NCBI RefSeq assembly: GCF_005144585.1 | Contig: NZ_SSMQ01000051.1 | Location: forward strand, 27,578-91,577 | Origin: Polyangium fumosum | GTDB lineage: Bacteria; Myxococcota_A; Polyangia; Polyangiales; Polyangiaceae | Length of the DNA: 64,000 nt | Reading direction: 5' to 3' | Part shown: positions 33,964-42,600 of the stretch, one piece after another | Layout: each line of letters begins with the position of its first letter | Numbering within the stretch: the first letter of the stretch is position 1 | Notes under the pieces: generated by a model | What the model was told of the DNA's origin: nothing | The model's database searches: none | The model's input: only the letters and a program-made list of their open reading frames with translations | Translations under genes and position numbers: made by a program

Positions 33964-35496
33964 ATGGTAAAGAAGCTCAACCGACGCATGTGGCTCCGAG
34001 GCGCGGCGGGGTTCACGCTGGCGATCCCGTTCCTTCCCTCGCTCTTCGGCAAGGACGAGGCGTTCGCCGCCGGCGGACCCAAGCGCTTCGTCGCGCTCGC
34101 GACGCAACACGGCGGCGTCTGGCAGCCGCGGATGTACCCGAATGACGCGACGCTCACGCAATCGATGATGTATGCCGGTCACGAGGTCCGGCGCGGCGCG
34201 CTCGCGCTCGAAGCCGCGAATGGGCTGGCCTCGCTCTCCCCGGTCCTCGCGGGGGATTCGAGCAAGCTCACGAGCGCGCTCGTGCAAAAGATGAACGTGC
34301 TGCGCGGGCTCGACGTCACGTTTTACCTGGCGCACCACCGCGGCGGCCACCTCGGCAATTACGCGGACAATGACGGCAACGGCGCGGACGGCCAGGCGAT
34401 CTGGGAGAAGAAGAAGCAGACCCTCGATCAGATCCTCGCCTGGTCGAGCAAGTTCTACCCGGATCTCGGCTCGATCCGCGAGCGATCGGTCGTGATCGGC
34501 AGCGGCGGGATGTCGCACGGGTGGTCGAACCCCGGCAACCAGACGGGCACGATCCAGGCGGTGGCGCCGGAGAACGACTCGCTCGCGCTCTTCAACAAGA
34601 TCTTCGTGCCCCCGCAGGATCCGACGGAGACGCGCCCGCCGATCGTCGACCGCGTGCTCGCGGATTACAAGCGCCTGCGGGACGGGAGCCGCCGCCTCTC
34701 CTCGAAAGACAAGCAGCGGCTCGACGACCACATGGATCGCGTGAACGAGCTCGATCGCAAGCTCAACGTGAGCGCGTCGTGCGGCGACATCCAGACGCCT
34801 TCGAGCTCGTCGATCGACGAGTGGGGCTCCTCGTTCTCGGTCGATCCCGAGGCGCAGAAGCGGTTCTGGCAGCTCATGAACGACGTCATCGTGGCCGCGT
34901 TCGCCTGCGACACCTGCCGCGTCGTGACGATGAACATCGGCGACCATTTCTCGAATTACGTCGGCGATTGGCACCAGGACGTGGCGCACCAGGCGAACGT
35001 GAGCGCCGAGAGGCACGAGCTCAACTTCGCGGGGCACCGGCGTTTCTTCGAGGACGTCTACCTCGACCTCGTCTCCAAGCTGGACGCATTGCAAGACGCG
35101 AGCGGCGGCTCCGTGCTGGACCATTCCCTCGTGCAATGGACCCAGGAGTCGGGCTGCGTCACGCACGATCCCATCGAGATGGCCGTGGTCACGGCGGGCA
35201 GCGCCGACGGGTTCTTCTCGACGGGCACGTATTGCGATTATCGCAACCTGGGAAAACCGGCGAGCAAGGCGGACGGGAACAACCTCGTCGACTCGCACGT
35301 CGGGCTCGTCTACAACCAGTGGCTCGGGACCGTGCTACAGTCGATGGGCCTCGCGCCCTCGGACTACGAGTCGGACGGGTACGGCGGCTACGGGCTCGTG
35401 CAGCTCTCGACGGAGAGCTGGTATGGCGGGTACAACAAGTACACGAACGCCGAGCTCGGCGTGATGAGCGAGATTCTCCCCTTCCTGAAGGCCTGA
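33964..35496 (+). CDS. DUF1552 protein with twin-arginine signal
   Basis: 510 residues with this start. The N-terminus KKLNRRMWLRGAAGFTLAIPFLPSLFG has the twin Arg and hydrophobic stretch of a Tat signal, and the rest is the DUF1552 fold (VALATQHGGVWQPRMYP, LRGLDV, RHELNFAGHRRFFEDVYLDLVSKLD), structurally related to alkaline-phosphatase-like DUF1501 proteins. I chose the ATG at 33964, preceded by GGAG at proper spacing, over a GTG at 33934. It follows the DUF1592 gene and overlaps the next gene by one base (TGATG), forming a three-gene operon. Tat export suggests that it folds, perhaps with a metal, before export. Function unknown. Confidence 0.88.
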   Translation: MVKKLNRRMWLRGAAGFTLAIPFLPSLFGKDEAFAAGGPKRFVALATQHGGVWQPRMYPNDATLTQSMMYAGHEVRRGALALEAANGLASLSPVLAGDSSKLTSALVQKMNVLRGLDVTFYLAHHRGGHLGNYADNDGNGADGQAIWEKKKQTLDQILAWSSKFYPDLGSIRERSVVIGSGGMSHGWSNPGNQTGTIQAVAPENDSLALFNKIFVPPQDPTETRPPIVDRVLADYKRLRDGSRRLSSKDKQRLDDHMDRVNELDRKLNVSASCGDIQTPSSSSIDEWGSSFSVDPEAQKRFWQLMNDVIVAAFACDTCRVVTMNIGDHFSNYVGDWHQDVAHQANVSAERHELNFAGHRRFFEDVYLDLVSKLDALQDASGGSVLDHSLVQWTQESGCVTHDPIEMAVVTAGSADGFFSTGTYCDYRNLGKPASKADGNNLVDSHVGLVYNQWLGTVLQSMGLAPSDYESDGYGGYGLVQLSTESWYGGYNKYTNAELGVMSEILPFLKA

Positions 35497-35900
35497 TGGA
35501 AAAGACGCACCTCCCGCTCGATCCGGATCTCGCCACCGAGCGGGAGGCGCCCGTCGATCCCGAGACGGGCGAGCCGCTCGATTGCACGCGCTGCGGCGCC
35601 TGCTGCGAGGCAGGGCCGGGGAACATCCCCCTGACGGAGGACGACCTCGTCCTCTGGCGTCGAGCAGGCAGGCAGGACCTTGCCGAGCGCGTGGACGAGG
35701 GCCATTTCGGCATGATGGCCTTCCCGACGACGCACGAGGGCGCCTGCATCTACTTCACGCGTCCCGAGGGCCGGAGCATCTGCTCGATTTACGCGGAACG
35801 CGCGAGCACGTGCCGCGAGTTCCAGGCGGGATCGTGGCAATGCCTCGAGTTTCGGCGGGACGCGCGGAAGAAGGGGCGGCTCGGGCGCTCGAAGGGGTGA
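35496..35900 (+). CDS. YkgJ-family Cys-cluster protein
   Basis: 134 residues. The Cys-cluster CTRCGACCEAGPG lies near residues 27-40, with further Cys in GACIYF, SICSIY, STCREF and WQCLEF, matching the CxxCxxCC zinc- or iron-sulfur-binding UPF0153/YkgJ family. It starts with ATG in the TGATG overlap with the DUF1552 stop, so the two are translationally coupled. In other organisms such small proteins often sit with redox enzymes; here it may assist metal loading of the DUF1552 or DUF1592 proteins, an inference from position. The stop codon is enclosed by a 12-bp-stem hairpin. Confidence 0.88.
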   Translation: MEKTHLPLDPDLATEREAPVDPETGEPLDCTRCGACCEAGPGNIPLTEDDLVLWRRAGRQDLAERVDEGHFGMMAFPTTHEGACIYFTRPEGRSICSIYAERASTCREFQAGSWQCLEFRRDARKKGRLGRSKG

Positions 35901-35910
35901 GCGCCCGAGC
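35879..35910 (+). terminator. Hairpin terminator overlapping the stop codon of the YkgJ gene
   Basis: GCTCGGGCGCTC and GAGCGCCCGAGC form a perfect 12-bp stem with an 8-nt loop; the TGA stop (35898-35900) lies across loop and stem. No T-run follows, so it is a strong RNA hairpin rather than a proven intrinsic terminator. It is at a convergent junction. Confidence 0.55.
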
Positions 35911-35967
35911 GTCCTGCTTGAAGAGGCGCGGAGTACCCGCGTACAGAGGGCACCCCGCGCGAAGCCG

Positions 35968-36135
35968 CTACTTCTTGGGCTCCTGCTTGGGGGCCTCGGG
36001 CTGTCCCTGCGGCGGCGGAGGCACGTTGGGGTGCCCCTGCTCGATACGGTTTTGGCGGTCGTCTTCGTACGCAGGGTTGTTGGGGTTCTTCACGTCCGAA
36101 CGCTGATCGTTGGGGCTCGGCTGATTCTTCGCCAT
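35968..36135 (-). CDS. Small Asn/Pro-rich protein (55 residues)
   Basis: MAKNQPSPNDQRSDVKNPN followed by NPAYEDDRQNRIEQGHPNVPPPPQG and a KQEPKK tail. The ATG at 36133-36135 is 8 nt from GAAGGAG; an ATG two codons earlier is too close to it. The NDQRSDVKNPNNPAY segment is a pattern I have met in small hypothetical proteins of many proteobacteria, so this looks like a real, conserved, probably disordered protein and not chance. No signal peptide. It is too hydrophilic for a membrane role; function unknown. Downstream of a Ser/Thr kinase gene on the same strand, separated by a strong hairpin. Confidence 0.75.
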   Translation of the reverse strand: MAKNQPSPNDQRSDVKNPNNPAYEDDRQNRIEQGHPNVPPPPQGQPEAPKQEPKK

Positions 36136-36253
36136 CGTCATATCTCCTTCGTGCTTGTTGCACGCGCCCTTCACGGCGCGCGCCGATCGTTCACTGCATC
36201 CGCTGTGCCCATCGATTTCCGGCCTTCTACGGCCGTTTCTGCGTGTCACGCGC

Positions 36254-36297
36254 CGATCGCGATCACCTCTCCGGGGCAGCGGCGGTGATCGCGATCG
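36254..36297 (-). terminator. Hairpin after the Ser/Thr kinase gene
   Basis: CGATCGCGATCACC and GGTGATCGCGATCG form a perfect 14-bp stem with a 16-nt loop, starting 7 bp beyond the kinase stop at 36304. No T-run, so termination is inferred from stem strength and position. The CGATCGCGATC core could also be a protein-binding palindrome. Confidence 0.55.
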
Positions 36298-36303
36298 CGC
36301 CAC

Positions 36304-37251
36304 TCAGCCCTTCTTGAACTGCCCGTCCTTTCCCCGGTACCTGCGCACGCTCGCGTCCCACTCCGGACGGCCCTCGGCGAGCGCGGCAAGCGCGACAAGT
36401 GCTGCGACCGTCAGGAGCGCCCCGCCGATCACGAGCGGCGACGACGGACCCGAGCTGGGGGGGGCCGGGGGCGCCGGGGGTACCGCGGGGCCTGGCGGGG
36501 TCCTATTTCCCGACGGTGGAGCGAGCAACGACAGGAGCACCGCTGCGATCTTGCGTGCGTCGGGACGGTTCTCGGGCGTGTCGCTCCGCATGGCGAGCAC
36601 GAGGTCGCGCAACGCAGGAGGAACATCCGCCGTGCGAAGTGCCGACGCGTCGCGTGTGCCCGTGAGCAGCTCGGTGGCTACGACGCCCAGCGAATAAATG
36701 TCCGCCGCCGCGCTGAACGGCTCGCCCATGAGGATTTCGCGGGCGATGTACCCCGGCGTTCCTCCGGGCCCCCGCGTCATCATGGTTCCGACGCCGGGCA
36801 TCCTCGCCAGCCCGAAGTCGGCGATCTTCACGACGAACGTACCGGATTCCACGGTCGTCACGAGCAGGTTGTCGGGCTTGATGTCCCGATGAAACCCGTT
36901 CCGATCATGGATGGCGCGCAATCCCGTGATCACCTGCATCAGGATCACGGCCGTCGAACGCCAGTGCAGCTTCCCGAGCAGCCGCCCCAAGGGGCCCTGA
37001 TCGCAGTATTCGAGGACGATGTACGGCTGAGGGGCCGCGAGATCGTGATCGAGCAACTCCACGATGAACGGATTGTCGAACGCCTCGTAGAGCACGAGCG
37101 CCTCGCGGGCGAACCGCTCTCGCCCCTCGGGGCTGCGGTCCTTGAGGAGCTTGACGGCTACGACCCGCCTGCTGTCCCTGTCGACAGCGCGGTGGACGGC
37201 CCCGAAGCTCCCCTCGCCGAGCTTCTCCTGCAATTGGTATCGATCGTTCAC
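36304..37251 (-). CDS. Hanks-type Ser/Thr protein kinase with C-terminal membrane helix
   Basis: 315 residues. The GTG at 37249-37251 (NDRYQLQEKLGEGSFG) has GGAGG 4-5 nt upstream and sits right at the start of the kinase domain, so I prefer it to a GTG 18 codons earlier. Gly-loop GEGSFGAVHRA, Lys in VAVKLLK, HRDIKPDN and DFG (ADFGLARMPG) are intact; the usual APE motif is changed to ARE. After a Pro-rich linker, one helix (about 272-292) anchors it, leaving only about 22 external residues (RPEWDASVRRYRGKDGQF), too small for a sensor. It is divergent from a second kinase gene 241 bp away, suggesting a regulatory pair. Confidence 0.92.
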   Translation of the reverse strand: MNDRYQLQEKLGEGSFGAVHRAVDRDSRRVVAVKLLKDRSPEGRERFAREALVLYEAFDNPFIVELLDHDLAAPQPYIVLEYCDQGPLGRLLGKLHWRSTAVILMQVITGLRAIHDRNGFHRDIKPDNLLVTTVESGTFVVKIADFGLARMPGVGTMMTRGPGGTPGYIAREILMGEPFSAAADIYSLGVVATELLTGTRDASALRTADVPPALRDLVLAMRSDTPENRPDARKIAAVLLSLLAPPSGNRTPPGPAVPPAPPAPPSSGPSSPLVIGGALLTVAALVALAALAEGRPEWDASVRRYRGKDGQFKKG

Positions 37252-37492
37252 GGTTCCTCCGATGCTCGTCGCGTCCAAGCGCGACGAGCGCACCCCGGAT
37301 TGCACCCTCCGTGCCCGGCTCCATCGCCCCCCGCGGCCTTGGCAAACCCGTGAAAAGCTTTCGTTTTGCTATCGTGCGCCGGCCGAACCTCGTGCCCGCG
37401 ATCAGGTTCGTCCCCCTCGCGGCACGATCGCGATCAGCCTCCCGCGCATCTTTCTTCCCGTTCGACCGTGTGCTGTTGTATGAACCACAGTC

Positions 37493-39220
37493 GTGGAGAT
37501 CAAACCTGGATCACGCGTCAACCGTTACGAGCTGAAGCGACGCCTCGGAAAGGGAGGGCAGGGATCCGTCTGGGAGGTCTCCGACGTCCTCGATGAGGGG
37601 GCTCCCCGCGCGCTCAAGCTGATCGCGCTCCGCGAGCTCGAGAAGGGGGCCGCGGAGCGCGCATGGCGCGAGGCGCAGGCGCTCCAGGGGGTGACGCACC
37701 CGGGGCTCGTGCCGTGCCGGGAGTTGTTCCGAAACTCGGTCGAGGACCTGATCGGGCTCGTCTTTGATCTCATACAGGGCCAATCCCTCGCCGCTGCGGC
37801 CCGGGATCCCCGCATGCGATCCGAGTATCGGATCGCTGTGCTCGACCAGCTCGCCGCGGTCCTCGCGCACGTGCACGCGCTCGGCATCGTCCACCGGGAT
37901 CTGAAGCCGGACAATGTCCTCGTCACGGACGCCTTCTGGTCGGCTCCTTTCACGCCGGGCGGCGTGAAGCTCGTCGACTTCGGGATCTCGGCGCCCGCAG
38001 GCAATCCCTCGCCGATCACCACGTTCGGGGCCGTCGTCGGCACGACGCCGTATCTCCCGCCCGAGCTCATCTCTCCTGGGCCCTGGTCCCCGGATCGCGA
38101 GGGGTTTGCCCGCGACATGTTCGCCTTCGGCGTGCTCGGGTGGGAGCTCCTGTTCGGATCGCATCCCACGGGGTTGCCCGCAGAAGCGGTCCAGCCAGCC
38201 TATTACGATGCTTATCGAGCCGCCTGGGAGCAACGCCTCCCATGGCCGCCGCCCGCGCCGGAGAGCCCCTGGGTGCCGATCCTGCGCGCGTGCCTCGCGC
38301 TCGATCCTCACCGCCGCCCCCCGAACGGCGGGGCGCTGCACGAGATGCTGCGAACCGGATCGGCTTCGCTTCCGGGGATCACGCAAGCGCACAGCGCGCC
38401 GACGGCCGCGCATGTCCCGCCCACCTCGGCGCAAACGCCCATGTTCTTCACCGAGGGGATGCATGCGCCGCCATCGGTTCCTCCCCCGGTGGCTCGGACC
38501 GCGCCCATGCCATACGAGCGCTCGCCTTCGGTGCCGCAGTTTCCGCCGCCTCCGCCGCCGTCCGCCCCGTCCCGCCCCGGGGGGACGACCAGGCCCCTCC
38601 TCCTCGTGCTCGTCGTGGCCGCTTGCGTGGGTGCATTCGCGCTCGGGATGTACATGAAGGGGAAACCCGCCGACGATTCGCAGGCCGCGATTCCCATCGA
38701 CGTCTCCGCAAAGAGCACCGCCGCGGCGACGGTTGGCCCGAACGTCGTCGAGCCCGCCGTGGATCTGGGGTTGCCTTGCTGTGGGGACGACGGGAAGTGT
38801 AACTCCGGGCGCACATGCAATGCCGGGCGCTGCGAGGACAAAGCCCTCCCCGAGCGTACCTGGACCCTACGCATGACGGGCGCCGAGTTGCCCGAGGGGA
38901 AACGGGATCTCGCGGGAACGAACCCGTCTGCCATCGTGTGCATGCGCAACGAGAGGACCGGGGATCGGGCTTGCTCCCCGATGAAGGAGATGGTCCGCGA
39001 CGGCGGAGACAAGGTCAACGTCCTGCGCGCAAGCACGATGGACCTCGCGTACGGCCGTATCTTCATCCGCGTGGTCGAGGGAAGAAGGGACCTCTATCCC
39101 GAGGTGCGAATCGCGGACAATCGCGAGGGGCTCAAGAACTCCATTCTCTGTCGCGGGATGCTGCTCCGCGCCGGCCCCCGGTACAGCGCCCCCGTCCACG
39201 TATTCGTGTATCTCGACTGA
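37493..39220 (+). CDS. Hanks-type Ser/Thr protein kinase with Cys-rich external domain
   Basis: 575 residues, GTG start at 37493. The kinase domain (about 12-285) has GKGGQGSVWEV, the Lys in ALKLIAL, HRDLKPDN, VDFGISAP and the activation segment VVGTTPYLPPEL; all catalytic residues are present. After a Pro-rich linker comes a membrane helix at about 367-388 (LLLVLVVAACVGAFALGMYM), then a roughly 185-residue external part. This starts with a Cys-rich module, CCGDDGKCNSGRTCNAGRC at about 429-447, and continues with a probable beta-rich domain (TWTLRMTGAELPEGKRDLAG; YPEVRIADNREGL). The external part is large enough to sense a ligand, unlike the neighbouring divergent kinase. Ligand and substrates unknown. 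Confidence 0.92.
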   Translation: MEIKPGSRVNRYELKRRLGKGGQGSVWEVSDVLDEGAPRALKLIALRELEKGAAERAWREAQALQGVTHPGLVPCRELFRNSVEDLIGLVFDLIQGQSLAAAARDPRMRSEYRIAVLDQLAAVLAHVHALGIVHRDLKPDNVLVTDAFWSAPFTPGGVKLVDFGISAPAGNPSPITTFGAVVGTTPYLPPELISPGPWSPDREGFARDMFAFGVLGWELLFGSHPTGLPAEAVQPAYYDAYRAAWEQRLPWPPPAPESPWVPILRACLALDPHRRPPNGGALHEMLRTGSASLPGITQAHSAPTAAHVPPTSAQTPMFFTEGMHAPPSVPPPVARTAPMPYERSPSVPQFPPPPPPSAPSRPGGTTRPLLLVLVVAACVGAFALGMYMKGKPADDSQAAIPIDVSAKSTAAATVGPNVVEPAVDLGLPCCGDDGKCNSGRTCNAGRCEDKALPERTWTLRMTGAELPEGKRDLAGTNPSAIVCMRNERTGDRACSPMKEMVRDGGDKVNVLRASTMDLAYGRIFIRVVEGRRDLYPEVRIADNREGLKNSILCRGMLLRAGPRYSAPVHVFVYLD

Positions 39221-39229
39221 ATTCGACCC

Positions 39230-39487
39230 ATGACCCGACCCGGTTTGCCACCCACCACCGAAGAGCACAGGCCGCCGACCGCCGAGCAAGTCGATCGGGG
39301 CCGCCCGGTCCTGCTCGTCGCGGGACGCTCGTCGGCCCATTCGGCGTCGCGGACATGCACGCGGCCATCGCCGCGGTCGCCGCGCGCCGCCTGCACCCCG
39401 TGCTGATCGAAGGTCCGACCACGTCGAGGCGATCGAGCTGATCCCGCGGTTACATGAATCGACGGCTCGACGAGAAGGACGCGAAGA
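39230..39487 (+). pseudogene. Possible frame-broken gene remnant
   Basis: Three consecutive reading frames each give a sensible-looking piece: frame 1 LPPTTEEHRPPTAEQVDRG and RPVLLVAG, then frame 2 GPFGVADMHAAIAAVAARR and LHPVLIEG, then frame 3 DHVEAIELIPRLHES. Together they would make one small alpha/beta protein if two frameshifts are undone, and none of the single frames is convincing alone. I cannot name the family. This accounts for most of the 380-bp gap between the kinase and the DUF2169 gene; the remainder (39488-39600) shows nothing. Confidence 0.3.
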
Positions 39488-39600
39488 AGAAAGAGAAGTG
39501 AGCGGGGTCCCTCCCTGCGGAACCGCTTGCCATGGCCTCCCCGCCGGGGCTACCGTCCTTCCTACGCGCGGCGTAAAGCGCTTCACCAGGAACGCGGGTA

Positions 39601-42600
39601 GTGCCCTCCACGTCACCTTTCCCGATCCCGGTTTCAGCCCTCAAGCCCGTCGCTTGTGGCTCGACGCTCTGGCGCAGCGGCGGCGTCCTGCGCGCCACGA
39701 TCTTCCTCAAGCTCACGGTCTCGCTCACGCACGAGCGCACGGCGTGGCCGACGACGGCCCTCGACCTCATCCGCGAGGAGAAGAACCGCGACAAGAACCC
39801 GGCGGCGAGTGTCGTCGAGGCCCTCGAGACCGCGCCGTACCTGCCTTCGGCCGGCGTCCTCCTCTCCGGCCACGCCTACGCCCCCGGCGGCCGGCCCGTC
39901 CCCGCGCTCTCCGCCCGCCTCGCGATCTTCCGGGAGCGTGGCCTGCTCGACAAGACGATCCACGTCTTCGGCGACCGCGCTGCGAACGCGCCCCAGGCGC
40001 CTCGTCCCTTCGACCGCATGCCGCTCCTCTACGAGCGCGCCGCCCTGACCGACGACAACCCCGTCGGCGTGCCGCCGAGCGCGCCCACGCTGCCGAACCT
40101 CGTGGATCCCCGCGGCCCTACGCGCGCCGCGGGCTTTGGCCCGTACGGGCGCTACTGGCCGCATCGTCGGCGTTTGCTCGGGAACGTCGACCGGAAGCGG
40201 CTCGACGGCGTCGTCGCCGAGATCCCCGACGGCTTCGACTTCCGCTGGTTCAACCCGGCGCCGCCCGACCAGCAGATCGAGTTTCTCCGCGGCGAGGAGT
40301 GGATCGTCCTCGACGGCATGCACCCGACCCTGCCGCGCGTGCAGTCGCGGCTGCCGCAGGTCCGCGCCAAGGCGTGTACGTACCTCGTCGGCCCGGGCGG
40401 GCCGGGGCAGGGGCGCGTGATCGACCTCGTCGCGGATCTCCTGGTCATCGACGCCGACAGGCTCGTCGCGTCCCTCGTCTTCCGGGGCAATTTCGCGTTC
40501 GATCGGCTGGAGACCGTGCCCCAGCTCCGCGCCTTCGCGGACGTGGAGCTCCCGGGCAACCCGATCCGCTGGCCCGAGGCGGCCGAGGTGATGCGCGCGC
40601 GTGCGCCCGCGCCGGTCGTGCCTGCTGCGCAGGCCCCGGCTCCGGCGGCGGACATCTTCACGACGCTCCCGGTTCGGGACGAGAAATCGGCTTCGCGGGC
40701 GGTGCTCCCGTTCCAGCCGCGGCCCCCCGGCGCGCCGACGGTGCTCCCGCCGAACACGCCGCCGCTGCCGCCGCGCCCGCGTGTCGAGGAGGACGACGAT
40801 CCGCTGATGCGCACGTGCGCCATCGATCTGGACGATCCGCCGTCGCGCCCGGCGACGCCCTTCGACGATCCGCTGATGCGCACGCGCGCCGTCGAGCTGG
40901 ACGATCCTCCGTCGCGCCCGGCGATGCCCTTCATGAACGCGCCGCCGAGCGCCGCCGCGCAGGCGCGTGCCGCGCTGGGCATCCCGTCGGCGCCCCCGCC
41001 GCCGCCGAGGCCGTACCGCCGGGACGATGACGAGCACGCGACACGCGCGATCGACCTGGCAGAGCTCGAAGCGAAGCGCGCGGCGACGCCGTTCGAGAAA
41101 GGTGGAGCCGGGGATCGCGCGCCGGGGAGCGTGCGTCCGCCGCTGCCGTCGACCGTCGTGGGGCCCCCGCCGATGGTGCAAGCACCGCCGTTGCGGGTGC
41201 CGACGCCTTCGGGAGGCATGCCTTCGCCGCCCGCGGCCGTGCCTTTGCCGCCCGCGGCCGTGCCTTTGCCGCCCGCGGCCGTGCCTTTGCCGCCCGCGGC
41301 CGTGCCTTTGCCGCCCGCGGCCGTGCCTTTGCCGCCCGCGGCCGTGCCTTCGCCGCCCGCGGCCGTGCCTTTGCCGCCCGCGGCCTTGCCTTCGCCGCCC
41401 GCGGCCGTGCCTTCGCCGCCCGCGGCCTTGCCTTTGCCGCCCGCGGCCTTGCCTTCGCCGCCCGCGGCCGTGCCTTTGCCGCCCGCGGCCTTGCCTTCGC
41501 CGCCCGCGGCCTTGCCTTCGCCGCCCGCGGCCTTGCCTTTGCCGCCCGCGGCCTTGCCTTCGCCGCCCGCGGCCGCGCCTGCGACGCCGGCCCCCGCCCC
41601 CGAGGAGACCGGCATCCGCGCCACCGTGCTCGCGCGCCTCCGCGCCGGCGAGCGCAACCCGCTCCACGGCCTCTCCGTCGCCGGCGCCGACCTCTCGAAC
41701 CTCGACCTCAAGGGCGCAAACCTCTCCGGCCACGACCTCGGCGGCGCCAAGCTCTCCGGCGCAAACCTCGAAGGCGCACGCCTCTCCGGCACCCGCCTCG
41801 TCGACGCCGACCTCGAAGGCGCCGACCTGCGCAGCGCCGACCTCAAAGGCGCCGACCTCTCCCGCGCCCACCTCGAAAAAGCCCGCTTCGACGGCGCCTC
41901 CATCGAGCAAGCCATCTTCGCCTCCGCCCGCGGCAGCGGCGCGAGCTTCGACGGCTGCCGCGGCCGCGCCCCCGTCTTCGCCCGCGGCACCTGGGACGGC
42001 GCGAGCTTCCGCGCCCTCGACGCGCTCAGCGCCGACTTCACCGGCGCCTCGCTCGAAGCCGCCATCCTCGAACGCGCCGTCCTGCCCGAGGTCAAGCTCG
42101 TCGACGCCCGCGGCAAAGGCGCGAGCTTCCAAGGCGCCCGCCTCGATCAAGCCCACGCCGAAGGCGTGGCCCTCACCGACACGAACTTCCACGAGATCGA
42201 CGCCAAAGGCTCCACCTGGGAAAACGCCGCGCTCGCGGGCTCCTCGTTCGCGTCGGCCCGCCTCGACAACGCCGTCCTGACACGCGCGACCTGCGAAGGC
42301 GCCAAGTTCCAGGGGGCGAACCTCAAAGGCGCAAACCTCGGCCGCGTCCAGGCCGACCGAGCCAACCTCGACGGCGCGATCCTCGACGGCGCCGACCTGC
42401 GCCAAGCCCGCATGCACGAGGCCCGGTTCGAAGGCGCGAACCTACAAAACGTGATCGCCGGCCGCGCCGATCTCTCGCGCTCGCACTTCACCTCCGCCGA
42501 CCTGACGAACGGGAATTTCCGCGCCGCGCTGCTCGCCGGATCGAACCTCGCGAAGGCCAAGCTCGACGGCGCCGATCTGCGTGATGCGGACCTCCGTCGT

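Noticed and set aside
31984..35298. Very long open frame antisense to the DUF1592 and DUF1552 genes
   Set aside because: Arg/His/Val-rich composition without any domain. It is a shadow caused by extreme third-position G+C of the real genes.
41218..41574. CRISPR-like array
   Set aside because: Units are directly adjacent without spacers and lie in frame in a protein gene.
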